A DNA stretch of 64,000 bases from CAYMGM01 sp964390005. Lineage in GTDB: Bacteria; Pseudomonadota; Alphaproteobacteria; UBA9219. Where the stretch lies: positions 62,001 through 126,000 of the forward strand of contig CAYMGM010000004.1 in the NCBI GenBank assembly GCA_964390005.1. Direction: 5' to 3'. This document shows positions 24,748 through 33,730 of this stretch, piece after piece. Positions within the stretch are counted from its first letter, which is position 1; the number at the start of each line of letters is the position of its first letter. Under the pieces are notes generated by a model. The model had not been told where the DNA came from. It searched no databases and saw only the letters and a list, made by a program, of their open reading frames with translations. Made by a program: the position numbers and the translations under genes.

Positions 24748-25786
24748 GCGGCGCGTCTTGCAGCATCAGCCTGCCGTCTTGAAGCGTCAGCGGCAATAAA
24801 ACGGGCTCGTCGCTAAGAGAGCCTTCCCATTTTGATTTGTCGGCAGGTTTCATCGCGGCAGTCAGCGCCGCTTGCTCGATTTTAGCTTTGCCCTCAGCCG
24901 AAATCCATTTTTCTTGTTCTAAGGATTCAAGCGTATGAGCCAAACCTTTGACGGTGGCTGTCAGGGCGGCTTGTGGTTGCATCGCCGAGCTTAAAGCCAC
25001 CGTGCCGGAAAGCGTAACATCCAGCGGTACCCAATCCAGGGCCAGGCGGTCCAATTCGACAACGCCACCGCTTTGGTTCCAGGCCGCGACGGACAAGCGG
25101 TCGCCAAGGCGCGGCGGAATGCCCGTGACGCGCAGCGCTGCCGAAAGCGAGCGAAGGCGTGGGCCCAAGGGAACCTTGGGGTTCGTCAAAACAAGATTGT
25201 CAGTGGTGACCTCGGCGATCAAGCCCGTGTCGCGGTCAGTGCGCGGTGGGGTGGGCGGGTCTTTAAGGACAATCTGCCAATGATCTGTATTAAAAACCGT
25301 TTGGTGTTCGACCCCGGCCGCTAAATGATCGCTTTGCAGCGAAAAGGCTTTGATCTGCCCCATAGCGTCGATGGAGGCTGCGCCTTGGATCTCTTCATAG
25401 GCTTTCAAGCCGAACGGGACGGCAAGCGAGGGTAAACGAAGCGACAGATTGGCGCCTTGAGGCATGCTGATTTTGAAAAAGCCACTGGGCCAAGGCGTTG
25501 TCCTCAGCAAAAGAGACGGCGTCGAAAAACCGGCACCATCCAATTGATCCCAAAGCAGATGTCCCAAGAACAGCTCGACGTGAAAGGGAAAGCCCGAGAT
25601 GTCTTCATCTGAATAGGTGATGGTGTGCCCCAAGGCTGCTTCGCGCTTAATCCACGCATCCAATTGCGTTTTCGTATCATGGGCCGTTAACAGCCACGCG
25701 ACACTCAGTAAAGCAAAGAAAGACAGGACGCCGATCAGAACAGCGCGCAAAGGCTTTAGAATCTTGAGGAGGAAAAGTGGGGTCAT
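24713..25786 (-). CDS. DUF2125 envelope protein
   Basis: A 357-residue protein from ATG 25786 (an upstream TTG frame is less likely). It has one N-terminal membrane helix (LIGVLSFFALLSVAWLL) followed by a large periplasmic part rich in beta strands, with YSDEDISGFPFHVELFL, a hallmark of DUF2125. Function of the family is not established. The position next to the TyrA-family gene is common in alphaproteobacteria. The final 35 bp overlap the 3' end of that gene. Confidence 0.85.
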   Translation of the reverse strand: MTPLFLLKILKPLRAVLIGVLSFFALLSVAWLLTAHDTKTQLDAWIKREAALGHTITYSDEDISGFPFHVELFLGHLLWDQLDGAGFSTPSLLLRTTPWPSGFFKISMPQGANLSLRLPSLAVPFGLKAYEEIQGAASIDAMGQIKAFSLQSDHLAAGVEHQTVFNTDHWQIVLKDPPTPPRTDRDTGLIAEVTTDNLVLTNPKVPLGPRLRSLSAALRVTGIPPRLGDRLSVAAWNQSGGVVELDRLALDWVPLDVTLSGTVALSSAMQPQAALTATVKGLAHTLESLEQEKWISAEGKAKIEQAALTAAMKPADKSKWEGSLSDEPVLLPLTLQDGRLMLQDAPLISLPPLQWPR

Positions 25787-25866
25787 GTTTTTCGGACAAC
25801 GGATAGTGGAAGCAAAAAAGGCGAAAGGCGGACCGGAAAACAAGAAGCATCGGGGCCAGGGATAAG

Positions 25867-25993
25867 CGTTGCTGCGATGTCAGACAACCTCTTTCCCCCG
25901 GCGACCAATGCCTGAAGGTGGGCCGAGGTCGCAGCCCACCTTTCTCTACTCTAGGCCCCCTCAGGCTAACGGCTAGGGGGGGCTAAGTCAACG
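25867..25993. ncRNA. Candidate structured RNA in the DUF2125-hslO interval
   Basis: Nested complementary segments span this non-coding interval: CGTTG (25867-25871) with CAACG (25989-25993), CCCCC (25895-25899) with GGGGG (25976-25980), GCCTGA (25910-25915) with TCAGGC (25961-25966), and AGGTGGGC (25916-25923) with GCCCACCT (25934-25941). An alternative hairpin, GGCCCCC (25954-25960) with the G run at 25976-25982, would exclude the outer pairing. A long bulged stem of this kind could be a 6S-like or other regulatory RNA, but no family signature was matched. Strand is undetermined. Confidence 0.35.
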
Positions 25994-26085
25994 ACATGTT
26001 CTTGAAATGTTCCTAATAATTTTGATGACGCGACCTTTAAAATAAATTATAACCCATTGAAAATTAAATGATATGGATGGGCGTC

Positions 26086-27009
26086 ATGACAGACGATTCG
26101 ATAAAGATTCCGCAAGAGAACGCTTTTCCCGCCGCGCCAGCCCTGGATGTGTTGCTTCCCTTTCAGTTGGAAACGGCCTCTTTACGTGGGCGCTATGTCC
26201 GTTTGGGGCCGGTGCTTGACACCATTTTGGGCCAACATGCCTATCCCACTGTCGTCGGCGAGAAGTTGGCGGGCGCTGTGGCCTTGGCTTGCGTGTTGGC
26301 TTCGTCGCTGAAGTATGATGGCGTCTTTACGCTTCAGACGAAAAGCGATGGACCGCTTCATCTGTTGGTGGCGGATGTCAGCAGCGAAGGGCATGTGCGC
26401 GCTTGTGCAAACTTTCGGCCTCAAGAACTTGACGGCGCGGCGACCTCGCTGATTGGCAAAGGTCATCTGGCTTTTACGGTCGATCAAAAAGCGGCTGGCG
26501 ATAGGTATCAAGGCATCGTGGCGCTTGATGGCGACGATCTGACGGCGGCAGTGCAGACTTACTTTTTGCAGTCCGAGCAGGTTCCGACGGCGCTTGTCAT
26601 GGCGACGCGCCGTGACGAGGCTGGGCACTGGTATGCGGGCTGTCTGATGCTGCAGCGCATGCCGCAAGAAGGTGGCAAGCAAGGGCCTGTCGATACGGCA
26701 TCGCCTGACGATTGGCACCGCGCGATGATGCTGATGCAAACGGCGACCGAGATTGAACTGACGGATCCGGCTCTGACGCCTGAAGATCTTTTGTTCCGCC
26801 TGTTCCATGAGGAAGGCGTGCGTGTTTTTGCATCGAAGAGCTATGTTCATCGCTGCCGCTGTTCGGCAGAGCGGGTCGATCAAATGCTGCGTTCGCTTCC
26901 GGCAGATGAGCTAAAGGCGTTGGCTGTCGACGGCATCGTCGAAGTGAAGTGCGAGTTTTGTGGCAAAGCCTATCGCTGGGATGTCGCCGCGCTTGAAAAG
27001 CCTGAATAG
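26086..27009 (+). CDS. hslO: Redox-regulated chaperone Hsp33
   Basis: A protein of about 307 residues (longer by six residues if ATG 26068 is used; neither has a strong ribosome site). The N-terminal half matches Hsp33 (PFQLETASLRGRYVRLG, GEKLAGAVALACVLASSLKYDG). The C-terminal zinc switch is complete: CRCS about 265 and CEFC about 296, the CxC...CxxC arrangement that releases zinc upon oxidation and activates holdase function. The gene is alone on its strand; a 122-bp gap follows. Confidence 0.93.
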   Translation: MTDDSIKIPQENAFPAAPALDVLLPFQLETASLRGRYVRLGPVLDTILGQHAYPTVVGEKLAGAVALACVLASSLKYDGVFTLQTKSDGPLHLLVADVSSEGHVRACANFRPQELDGAATSLIGKGHLAFTVDQKAAGDRYQGIVALDGDDLTAAVQTYFLQSEQVPTALVMATRRDEAGHWYAGCLMLQRMPQEGGKQGPVDTASPDDWHRAMMLMQTATEIELTDPALTPEDLLFRLFHEEGVRVFASKSYVHRCRCSAERVDQMLRSLPADELKALAVDGIVEVKCEFCGKAYRWDVAALEKPE

Positions 27010-27131
27010 TCATGCGCTTCTTTTAACCAAAACGTCTTTTGGGCCAAAGTTTCATAGCGCTGCGGCAAAAGACGCGCCGATTCAATGAAAGAAATGCTGG
27101 GCGCGCCATCCGACGCTAGAATAGGGCCGCC

Positions 27132-28169
27132 ATGCGTTATGCTCTTTCTCATTTAGCCGATAGTTGGAAGGCTATTCCCTATCGCCGCAAAGCGGCGCGT
27201 TGCTTGATTCTGGGCAACAGCATTGTCGTGGCTTCAAGCTTTGCCAACGATAATTGGAAAGGCGTTGCGGGCGGATTGGCTTTTTGCGGGATCAACCTGC
27301 TTTATGATCGTTTTCCCAACAGCAAAAATTGGCTTGCCGTCGCAGCGGGGCTTTGTATTCCCGCTATTTTGCTGACGACTTATGCCGATATGGCCGCGGG
27401 CAGTTGGGCGTCGATCTTTGGGACAGGCCTTATGTGCTTGGCGCAGATGTTCGGCGCGGCCAATGTGCCGCTGGAAAAATATTTTGCCGAAAATCCTGTC
27501 CCTGCCGTGCGGCAAACCTTGGGCGCGCCGGTCAAGATGATGGGGATGCTTAATGCCGTCAGCAAGCTTGTTCTTTTAGGCGGCACACTACGCGACGCGG
27601 CGACAGACCTTCTGACGCGCGGCAGTTTTTTGAACAGACATACGGCGTTCTTGGGTGTTTTAGGTTTTTGGTTCGGCTCGGACTATTTTATGGCGAAGTC
27701 GGCTAAAGCTACGGGCGAGGTGACGCCGCCGCATTACATGCTCGGGGCGTCGGCGCGTGATATGTCCTTAATGTTTGTCGATTTAGTCGGGACCTTAGGC
27801 GGCAAGGAAGAGCGCGTGCGCGTGCCTTTTGGTGAACTTGTCGATCAGCTTGTGGGCGATGACCCCACGATGCATTGGTACACGCCAGCCAAGGTTTCAG
27901 CGATGCTTGAGGGCAAAACGCTTATTCTAAAGCGGATACGCCGCGCGCGTGATGCCGATGGTTCCGTTCATTACCGCGCACGTTTGGCGGGATCTTTGCC
28001 GCCGCCGCCCACACGTGACGCGTGGCTTCAAAAAGGCGGCTTTTCTCAAACGCTCTATTCCCTGATCATGGAAGGGGGCGATCCGATCGCTTATATGGAA
28101 AAGCTTCACCGCGAAGAAAAAGCGCGGACGTCTTCAAGCCAAACGCCTTTGCCGCAGGCCAAGCCTTAA
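27132..28169 (+). CDS. Hypothetical membrane protein
   Basis: A 345-residue protein not recognised. At least four hydrophobic segments fill residues about 25-200 (CLILGNSIVVASSF, LAVAAGLCIPAILLTTY, ASIFGTGLMCLAQMF, AFLGVLGFWFGSDYF). A cytoplasmic-looking C-terminal part of about 140 residues follows, with basic helices (ILKRIRRARDADG) and a proline-rich turn (LPPPPTRDAW). The RBS is weak. Neighbours (Hsp33 upstream, convergent PAP2 phosphatase downstream) give no functional hint. Confidence 0.65.
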   Translation: MRYALSHLADSWKAIPYRRKAARCLILGNSIVVASSFANDNWKGVAGGLAFCGINLLYDRFPNSKNWLAVAAGLCIPAILLTTYADMAAGSWASIFGTGLMCLAQMFGAANVPLEKYFAENPVPAVRQTLGAPVKMMGMLNAVSKLVLLGGTLRDAATDLLTRGSFLNRHTAFLGVLGFWFGSDYFMAKSAKATGEVTPPHYMLGASARDMSLMFVDLVGTLGGKEERVRVPFGELVDQLVGDDPTMHWYTPAKVSAMLEGKTLILKRIRRARDADGSVHYRARLAGSLPPPPTRDAWLQKGGFSQTLYSLIMEGGDPIAYMEKLHREEKARTSSSQTPLPQAKP

Positions 28170-28185
28170 ATACGCTTTGTTGCCC

Positions 28186-28875
28186 TTAATAACCCAGCGC
28201 GGGGCGAAGCTCGGCGCGGGCTTTGTCGAAGTCTGCCTGAAAAGCCTGATTTTGGAAAAGCGCGGCGGCAATAAGCGTTCCGGCCATCTCGCCTGCGCGA
28301 ACATCGCTGGGATAATGCGCGCCGCCGATTTCGCGGTTCAAGCGATAGGCCGCCGCGCGATCAAAAATCTCGGCGCGTTTTTCGGGTAGCATGGCGGCCA
28401 GGACGATCGATGTCGTCGTGATAAAGGTCGAATGACCGCTTGGGTAAGACGCATTGCCGGGTTTATCGACGCAAGGCCGCAGAGCCGCGCTGAACTCATA
28501 AGGGCGCGGGCGGCCCCAAGCGGCCTTGGCCGGATTGCTGACGGCATGCGCCGTCTCGGCCACGCGGTCAAAGAAAGCTTTTGTCAGCGGAAGATGGGCC
28601 GGATCAAAACGATCGCCAAGAATATCGGCAAAGCGAAAGATTGAAAGCGTGGCATCCGCGCGCGCAAAGGCGACCATCGCGGGCGTGCGCTCGGCTTGAA
28701 ACTGAAGAAGCGTTTTGATTTCTTGCTGCTGGGTATACGAGCCTGGCGCAGGCGGCGGGGCCAGAAAAAGCGTTAAATCAACCTGTCCCGGCGCTAGATA
28801 ACTGGTTTCGGCAAAGGCGTTTTGCGGCAGAAAAAACAAAAAAGCCAAAAGAAAAAGGCGGGCCGAAAAACGCAT
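28186..28875 (-). CDS. PAP2-family acid phosphatase, periplasmic class A type
   Basis: A 229-residue protein from ATG 28875 with AAAGGA upstream. It has a signal peptide (LFLLAFLFFLPQNAFA) and the three PAP2 motifs: KAAWGRPRPY, YPSGHST, and NREIGGAHYPSDV. The last has Asn where most members have Ser before Arg. Such enzymes hydrolyse phosphomonoesters in the periplasm with a phospho-histidine intermediate. The cytochrome b561 gene ends 34 bp upstream on the same strand, so co-transcription is likely. Confidence 0.9.
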   Translation of the reverse strand: MRFSARLFLLAFLFFLPQNAFAETSYLAPGQVDLTLFLAPPPAPGSYTQQQEIKTLLQFQAERTPAMVAFARADATLSIFRFADILGDRFDPAHLPLTKAFFDRVAETAHAVSNPAKAAWGRPRPYEFSAALRPCVDKPGNASYPSGHSTFITTTSIVLAAMLPEKRAEIFDRAAAYRLNREIGGAHYPSDVRAGEMAGTLIAAALFQNQAFQADFDKARAELRPALGY

Positions 28876-28909
28876 GGCAAATCCTTTCGTCGAAAAAGGA
28901 AGGAGGGGC

Positions 28910-29566
28910 TTATCGATCTTTTGGCGCTTTGCGACTGGGGATGTCGCGGCCACGGATGTATTCAAGAAAGGGCAAAAGGCTGCGGGGGGCCATGCGCAGC
29001 AAGATCGCGTCGCGTTTAACAAAATGATGCCAAAGCGCCGCCCCAATGTGAAGGATGATCAGCGTGCCCAAGATGCTCCCCAATGTTCCGTGAATCTCGC
29101 CTGCATGATCAATCCAGAAGGGCGCAAGGCTTGAATCGAGAATAAAGGGCAGCGTCGGAATCTCAAACAGATAGAAAAACGGAATGCCGTGAATATTGGT
29201 CGAGATCAAAATCCACCCCGACAAAGGCATCAGAAGTAAAAGAATATACAGGGCGCCATGAACCCAGATGGACAGTCTTTTTTCCCAAAGAGGCATGCTG
29301 GCAGGCAGCGGTGGCGCTGGATGTTTGGCGCGCCAGTCCAGACGGATAATGGTCAGAACCAAAAGGCACATACCGACGCTTTTATGCAGCATATAGCCGG
29401 TCAAGCGTGTGCCCAAGGAAAAGGTATCAAAACCGCCCATGATGGCGGCGACGACGAATTGAAAAAGGACCAGAAAAACGGTCAACCAATGAAAAGTTTT
29501 GGCAACAGGGGAATAAGCCCGCTGCTTTTCAGACGGATCGGAAAAGGCGGCGGGCTTTGTTTCCAT
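28910..29566 (-). CDS. Cytochrome b561 family membrane haem protein
   Basis: A 218-residue protein with four membrane helices and histidine haem ligands: FHWLTVFLVLFQFVVAAI, the LHKSVGMCLLVLTIIRLDWR segment, ILLLLMPLSGWILIS, and ILGTLIILHIGAALWHHFVKRDAIL. This is the prokaryotic CybB family that passes electrons from quinol (or accepts them) in the inner membrane. The start is only 8 bp from the stop of the autotransporter gene upstream. Confidence 0.92.
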   Translation of the reverse strand: METKPAAFSDPSEKQRAYSPVAKTFHWLTVFLVLFQFVVAAIMGGFDTFSLGTRLTGYMLHKSVGMCLLVLTIIRLDWRAKHPAPPLPASMPLWEKRLSIWVHGALYILLLLMPLSGWILISTNIHGIPFFYLFEIPTLPFILDSSLAPFWIDHAGEIHGTLGSILGTLIILHIGAALWHHFVKRDAILLRMAPRSLLPFLEYIRGRDIPSRKAPKDR

Positions 29567-29574
29567 GGAGGGCC

Positions 29575-31365
29575 TCAGAAGCTGTAACGTGCAGCGACGT
29601 TGAACAAATGCTCGTTCTGGTCGTAGCGGAAGATGTCATGCTGATAGCTGGCTTGCAGCATCCAACTACGCGGCAGCGACGCCGTGACAGACGGGGCGAT
29701 GCTGATCCAGTCTTGGCCATAGGTCTCGCCGCTTGTTTTGAAGCTATAGGCTCCGTTTTCAGCAAAGGCGGCGTCAACCGACGTATGGTTCGGGCCGATG
29801 CGGCGGTTGTAAGCCATGCGGAAGGCAGGCGCGATCGATCCGGCATTGCCCATGGCAAAGCGCTTGGTCACGCCAGCGCCGACGTTCAAGATCGCTTCAA
29901 ACGACGACAAATCGTCAACCGACAGGCTCAAAGGCCCAGCGCCTGTTTCAGACCATTTCCCAAAATCGGCATAAAGCAAGCTCATCCCCGCATAGGGGCC
30001 GTATTTCCAACCATTGTCGTGGAAATTATAACCCGTTTCGGCGCGGGCGCTGACGCTCATGCCGTCGGGCGATCCTTTTGCCAATTGAAGCGGGGCCGTG
30101 CCGTCACGCACCGTGCGTTCGCTGTCAAAGCTGTGATAGCCCATGCTGATAAAACCGTCGGCATAGGCGTTTTGCATATAGCTGGTGGTGCCATATAACG
30201 ACAAGCTATAGCTGTTGCCGTCCAAATCGCTGCGATCTTGGATCGTCAGGCTGTCATGCGCATAGGAAAAGGCAAGACCGACAAAGCTGTTGCTGTTGAG
30301 GCGATAATCGACGCCCATGGTCACGCCCGCATCCGTCGCATCGGCGTTGGCCGATTGTTTGATAACCTTTTGGCTGCCGAACATCGTGCTGCTGGTCGCA
30401 AAAACGCCCCAGCGACGCGAGACGTCGATGGCTCCAGCGCTTGACGCCCCTTCGATGGGCACGGCAACGGCCCCATAAACGGGGGCCGAAGAAGAGGGGG
30501 CGCTGCCCGAATCTGTCACGACCAACGGCTGGTCATGGGGAACCGGCATACTGGCCGGAACAAGCGTATCAAGGCTTGCAGGTCCCTGAGCCTGCGGTGA
30601 CATTTGCGCACGCGCCGAGGGGCGATCTCCGTCAGAAAAAGCGCTGCTGCTGGAAGAAGCTGGCGCATCCGCCGCGGCTGAGCGGCTGTTCAGATTGGTC
30701 TTGCTGCCCGAAAACATGGGCGTGTCGGCCATCGCGTAATTGGCGCTGACGCCCAGCGATTCACTGGCCATTTGAATGCGGTGTGTGCCAGCGGGCCGGA
30801 CCAGACTTTTGGTCGAGCCGCCTAAGGGCTGGCCGGGATAAAGATCGGCGGGGTTGTCGCGCGATTTGCTGTCATCCGAAGCATATAGCGCCGGATCGTA
30901 CATGCGGCTCACGCGCGCCGCTTCTTTGGCCACGCGGGCATCGACGGTCAGGGGCGATGAACTATCGACGCGGATTTGCGTGACGTTCGAAGGGCCTTCG
31001 CCCATGACGGAATCGCGCAAAGAGCGCAGATGATCCATGATGCTTGTTTCTTTTGCCTTTGTCGCGGCGCGGGCGGCGGCGTTAGCCGACAAAGCCGTCG
31101 ATGGCAAAAGCGATGACAGCGATTCCAAAGCGCCCGGCCTGTTGGTATTGGCCTGCGCGATCAGCTGATTATAGTCAGCCGTAAAAGCGGTCGAATGCGT
31201 TGTGGCCTTAATTCTGTCCAATGTGACGGCGGCATCCTTTTGGTTGTCGCTTTCGTCGGCGCGGCTCAGCGTCGAGGGGGCTTGCATCGCGAAAGCTTGC
31301 GGTGGCAAAGCCAAAACAGCGGACAGGACAAAACCAAACGAAAGAAGAAGGCGGCGCTGAGCCAT
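29575..31365 (-). CDS. Autotransporter-domain outer-membrane protein
   Basis: A 596-residue protein with a signal peptide (LSFGFVLSAVLALPPQAFA). A passenger of about 290 residues is rich in Ser and Ala and of low complexity. A C-terminal autotransporter beta domain spans about 320-596 (SNSFVGLAFSYAHDSL, ETGYNFHDNGWKYGPYAGMS) and ends in NVAARYSF with the terminal Phe. No protease motif is seen in the passenger, and the whole passenger could simply be a linker. It lies downstream of ftsA, with 137 bp between, and is followed at 8 bp by cytochrome b561. Confidence 0.85.
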   Translation of the reverse strand: MAQRRLLLSFGFVLSAVLALPPQAFAMQAPSTLSRADESDNQKDAAVTLDRIKATTHSTAFTADYNQLIAQANTNRPGALESLSSLLPSTALSANAAARAATKAKETSIMDHLRSLRDSVMGEGPSNVTQIRVDSSSPLTVDARVAKEAARVSRMYDPALYASDDSKSRDNPADLYPGQPLGGSTKSLVRPAGTHRIQMASESLGVSANYAMADTPMFSGSKTNLNSRSAAADAPASSSSSAFSDGDRPSARAQMSPQAQGPASLDTLVPASMPVPHDQPLVVTDSGSAPSSSAPVYGAVAVPIEGASSAGAIDVSRRWGVFATSSTMFGSQKVIKQSANADATDAGVTMGVDYRLNSNSFVGLAFSYAHDSLTIQDRSDLDGNSYSLSLYGTTSYMQNAYADGFISMGYHSFDSERTVRDGTAPLQLAKGSPDGMSVSARAETGYNFHDNGWKYGPYAGMSLLYADFGKWSETGAGPLSLSVDDLSSFEAILNVGAGVTKRFAMGNAGSIAPAFRMAYNRRIGPNHTSVDAAFAENGAYSFKTSGETYGQDWISIAPSVTASLPRSWMLQASYQHDIFRYDQNEHLFNVAARYSF

Positions 31366-31502
31366 AAGGAAACCTCATCAAAGGAAAAAGGGAAAAGGAC
31401 CTTGCCGATTACACGGTGGCTCCCCAAACGATACGAGTCGACCTTCTTTTTATCAAAAAGGAAGGTCCCCTCGCAACCGATTCAAAAGACGAGGAAAAAA
31501 GG

Positions 31503-32831
31503 TTAATTACCCATCCGAAAGAATTGGCCGATTTTTCCGATAAATCCGCCGCTGGGATAGTCGAATCCGCCGGATTCATACCCGTAATCTTCTTGCGTTG
31601 CCGCGGCCAAAAGGCCTGCCGTCGTCGCAAAAGCGGGGCCTGATGTCGCCTCGGCAAGGCCAGAAGGCGACGGAACCTCTTTTTTAACATTGCCAAAAAC
31701 GGGCCGTGTGATGCGTAAAGGCCGACCCAAACGCGCCTGTTTGTCCAAAAGGCGCGAGGCCATTTCGCGAACGCCGGGCAATTGGCTGGCCCCGCCGGTC
31801 AAAACGACCCGGCGACCGGCCATTTGATCCAGGCCGCTTTTGTTCAGGCGCGCGCGCGTCAGTTCAAAAATCTCTTCCAAGCGAGGTTGGATGATGCGGA
31901 TGAGGTGCGACTTGGGCAAATGGTTCGCAAAAGCGGGGTCTTCTTCGCCGACCTGCGGCACATCGATAATTTCGCGGTCGTCGGCAGGGGCTAGCGTGGC
32001 GTTGCCGTACAAGGCCTTCAGCCGTTCGGCATGCGCCAGCGTTGTGGTCAGCCCGCGCGCGACATCGTTGGTGATATGCATGCCGCCCAGCGGCACGCCA
32101 TCGGTATAGATCAAATGGCCGTCGAAAAAGATCCCGATCGAGGTTGTGCCCGCGCCCATATCGATGACGGTGCAGCCCAGATCCATTTCGTCTTCGACGA
32201 GGCAGGCAAGGCCGCTGGCATAGGGCGCGGCGACCAGCTTTTCGACTTCCAGATGGCAGTGGGCAATCGCGGTGATCAAGGTCCGCACAGGCCCAAAAGC
32301 AGCCGAGACCAAATGAATATCGGCGCTCATCGCGCCGCCCACCATGCCTAGCGGATCGCGAATGCCTTTTTGGCCGTCCAGTGCATAATGAACGGGCAGC
32401 GTGTGGATCAGCTCAAGCATGTTGCCTTGCTGATCTTCGGCGACCAAGGTTTGGCTTTGCGCGACGACGCGGTCTAGATCGGTCTGCGTGATTTCGCGTC
32501 CGCCCAGTTGCAACGACACATCGACCGTCTGCGAACATAAAAGCGGCGCGGCCACATTGACGATCACGCGCTCGATATTTTCGCCTGCCATTTGCTCGGC
32601 TGTGCCGACGGCGGCGCGGATCGCGTTTTGAACGGCGTCCATGTCCGAGATCAAACCGCCCCGCACGCCTTCCGATAATTGATGGCCGATGCCGACGACG
32701 CGCAGCTGTTCGTCCTCTTCCGCGCGGGCGATGAAGCAGGCGATCTTGCTTGACCCCACGTCAAGCGCCGCGATCGTTTCGCCTTGCTGGACGGATGGTT
32801 TGTCAAACAACCATTGAGACAGACGGTTCAT
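31503..32831 (-). CDS. ftsA: Cell division protein FtsA
   Basis: A 442-residue actin-like ATPase that tethers FtsZ to the membrane. It has AALDVGSSKIACFIAR (phosphate 1), VIDMGAGTTSIGIF (phosphate 2), VVLTGGASQLPGV (adenosine motif) and the SHS2/1C region. The C-terminus is the short amphipathic helix GKIGQFFRMGN that binds membrane. The start overlaps ftsQ by four bases. ftsZ would normally come next but is absent: the next gene downstream is an autotransporter. Confidence 0.97.
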   Translation of the reverse strand: MNRLSQWLFDKPSVQQGETIAALDVGSSKIACFIARAEEDEQLRVVGIGHQLSEGVRGGLISDMDAVQNAIRAAVGTAEQMAGENIERVIVNVAAPLLCSQTVDVSLQLGGREITQTDLDRVVAQSQTLVAEDQQGNMLELIHTLPVHYALDGQKGIRDPLGMVGGAMSADIHLVSAAFGPVRTLITAIAHCHLEVEKLVAAPYASGLACLVEDEMDLGCTVIDMGAGTTSIGIFFDGHLIYTDGVPLGGMHITNDVARGLTTTLAHAERLKALYGNATLAPADDREIIDVPQVGEEDPAFANHLPKSHLIRIIQPRLEEIFELTRARLNKSGLDQMAGRRVVLTGGASQLPGVREMASRLLDKQARLGRPLRITRPVFGNVKKEVPSPSGLAEATSGPAFATTAGLLAAATQEDYGYESGGFDYPSGGFIGKIGQFFRMGN

Positions 32832-33730
32832 CGGGCTGAAACTCCGTTTTCTTTTTTCGGCGGGACGGGCGGGGAGGGCGAGGCTGATTCCGCTTCGGCG
32901 CGGCCCAAAACGATTTTACCTGAAACGCGCAAATCGATTGTTGTCACGTCTTTTTCCAGAATCTTATCGTCGGCGATCAGTTTCGCCAACTGTTCAATCG
33001 CTTGATGCTGGTTTGTCTCGGGCAGGCGCGCGGTCGTCTTGGGCAAAAGATAAAGATCCCAGCGCCGCATGCCGACGCGAACGGCCCCTTTCATCACTTT
33101 GGTGACGGCAGGAAAGGGCGCTAAATCTTTTAACAGCGTATCGGCGGCTTCGGGCGCGCCTGCGCCCGCCAAAAGAGGCAGCGTGCCAAAAGGCTCGGTG
33201 TCGGTTTCGGTCAAAACCTTGCCTTCATGGTCGATGATCGATGTTTTGCCGTCGTTTTGCCAACGCGCGACGGGCTGTCTTTCGACAAGACGAATGTAAA
33301 TCCGGTCGGGCAATTGTCTTTCGATCGTCACGTTTTCGACCCACGGAAGCTCCATCAAGCGCTTATGCGCGGCTTCCGTGTCAATTTGAAGAATGGCGTC
33401 ATGCGCGTCGATCCCCAGCGCGGTCGATAAAGCCTCGCGATCGGTATGAACGCGCCCTTCGACGGCGATGTCCTTAACCGCAAAATGCGCGTCGCGCGTG
33501 ATATCGAAAAGGCCTTGCGTCAAAGACCGCGTACCGCGGCGCGGCCAGTCGCTGTGCCAGATCCAGGCGACGACCAAGATCAAAAGGATCGAGCCGCCGA
33601 CCAACAGGCCCAGGCGCATGCCAAAGGTCATCCAGGGCGCTTGTTCGGGCTCGGGCGCCGATTGCTGGCGCACGCTGCCGCGTAACGGCTTTTTCTTCGA
33701 TTTGGTGCTGGCGCGGGCCATGACGATCAA
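32828..33730 (-). CDS. ftsQ: Cell division protein FtsQ
   Basis: A 300-residue bitopic protein: basic cytoplasmic tail, one TM helix (LLVGGSILLILVVAWIW), a POTRA domain (FAVKDIAVEGRVHTDREAL, about 88-155) and a beta domain. Motif VENVTIERQLPDRIYIRLVERQP is typical of FtsQ. It bridges FtsL/FtsB and early divisome proteins. Start and stop overlap murB and ftsA by four bases each. Confidence 0.94.
   Translation of the reverse strand: MIVMARASTKSKKKPLRGSVRQQSAPEPEQAPWMTFGMRLGLLVGGSILLILVVAWIWHSDWPRRGTRSLTQGLFDITRDAHFAVKDIAVEGRVHTDREALSTALGIDAHDAILQIDTEAAHKRLMELPWVENVTIERQLPDRIYIRLVERQPVARWQNDGKTSIIDHEGKVLTETDTEPFGTLPLLAGAGAPEAADTLLKDLAPFPAVTKVMKGAVRVGMRRWDLYLLPKTTARLPETNQHQAIEQLAKLIADDKILEKDVTTIDLRVSGKIVLGRAEAESASPSPPVPPKKENGVSAR

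Noticed and set aside
25867..25993. Known riboswitch (TPP, cobalamin, SAM) or SRP RNA
   Set aside because: None of the conserved cores (for example CTGAGA of TPP or the SRP GGAAGG loop) is present.
31440..31467. Hairpin downstream of ftsA as its terminator
   Set aside because: The stem GACCTTC/GAAGGTC is present, but no T tract follows on the minus strand, so it was not called.
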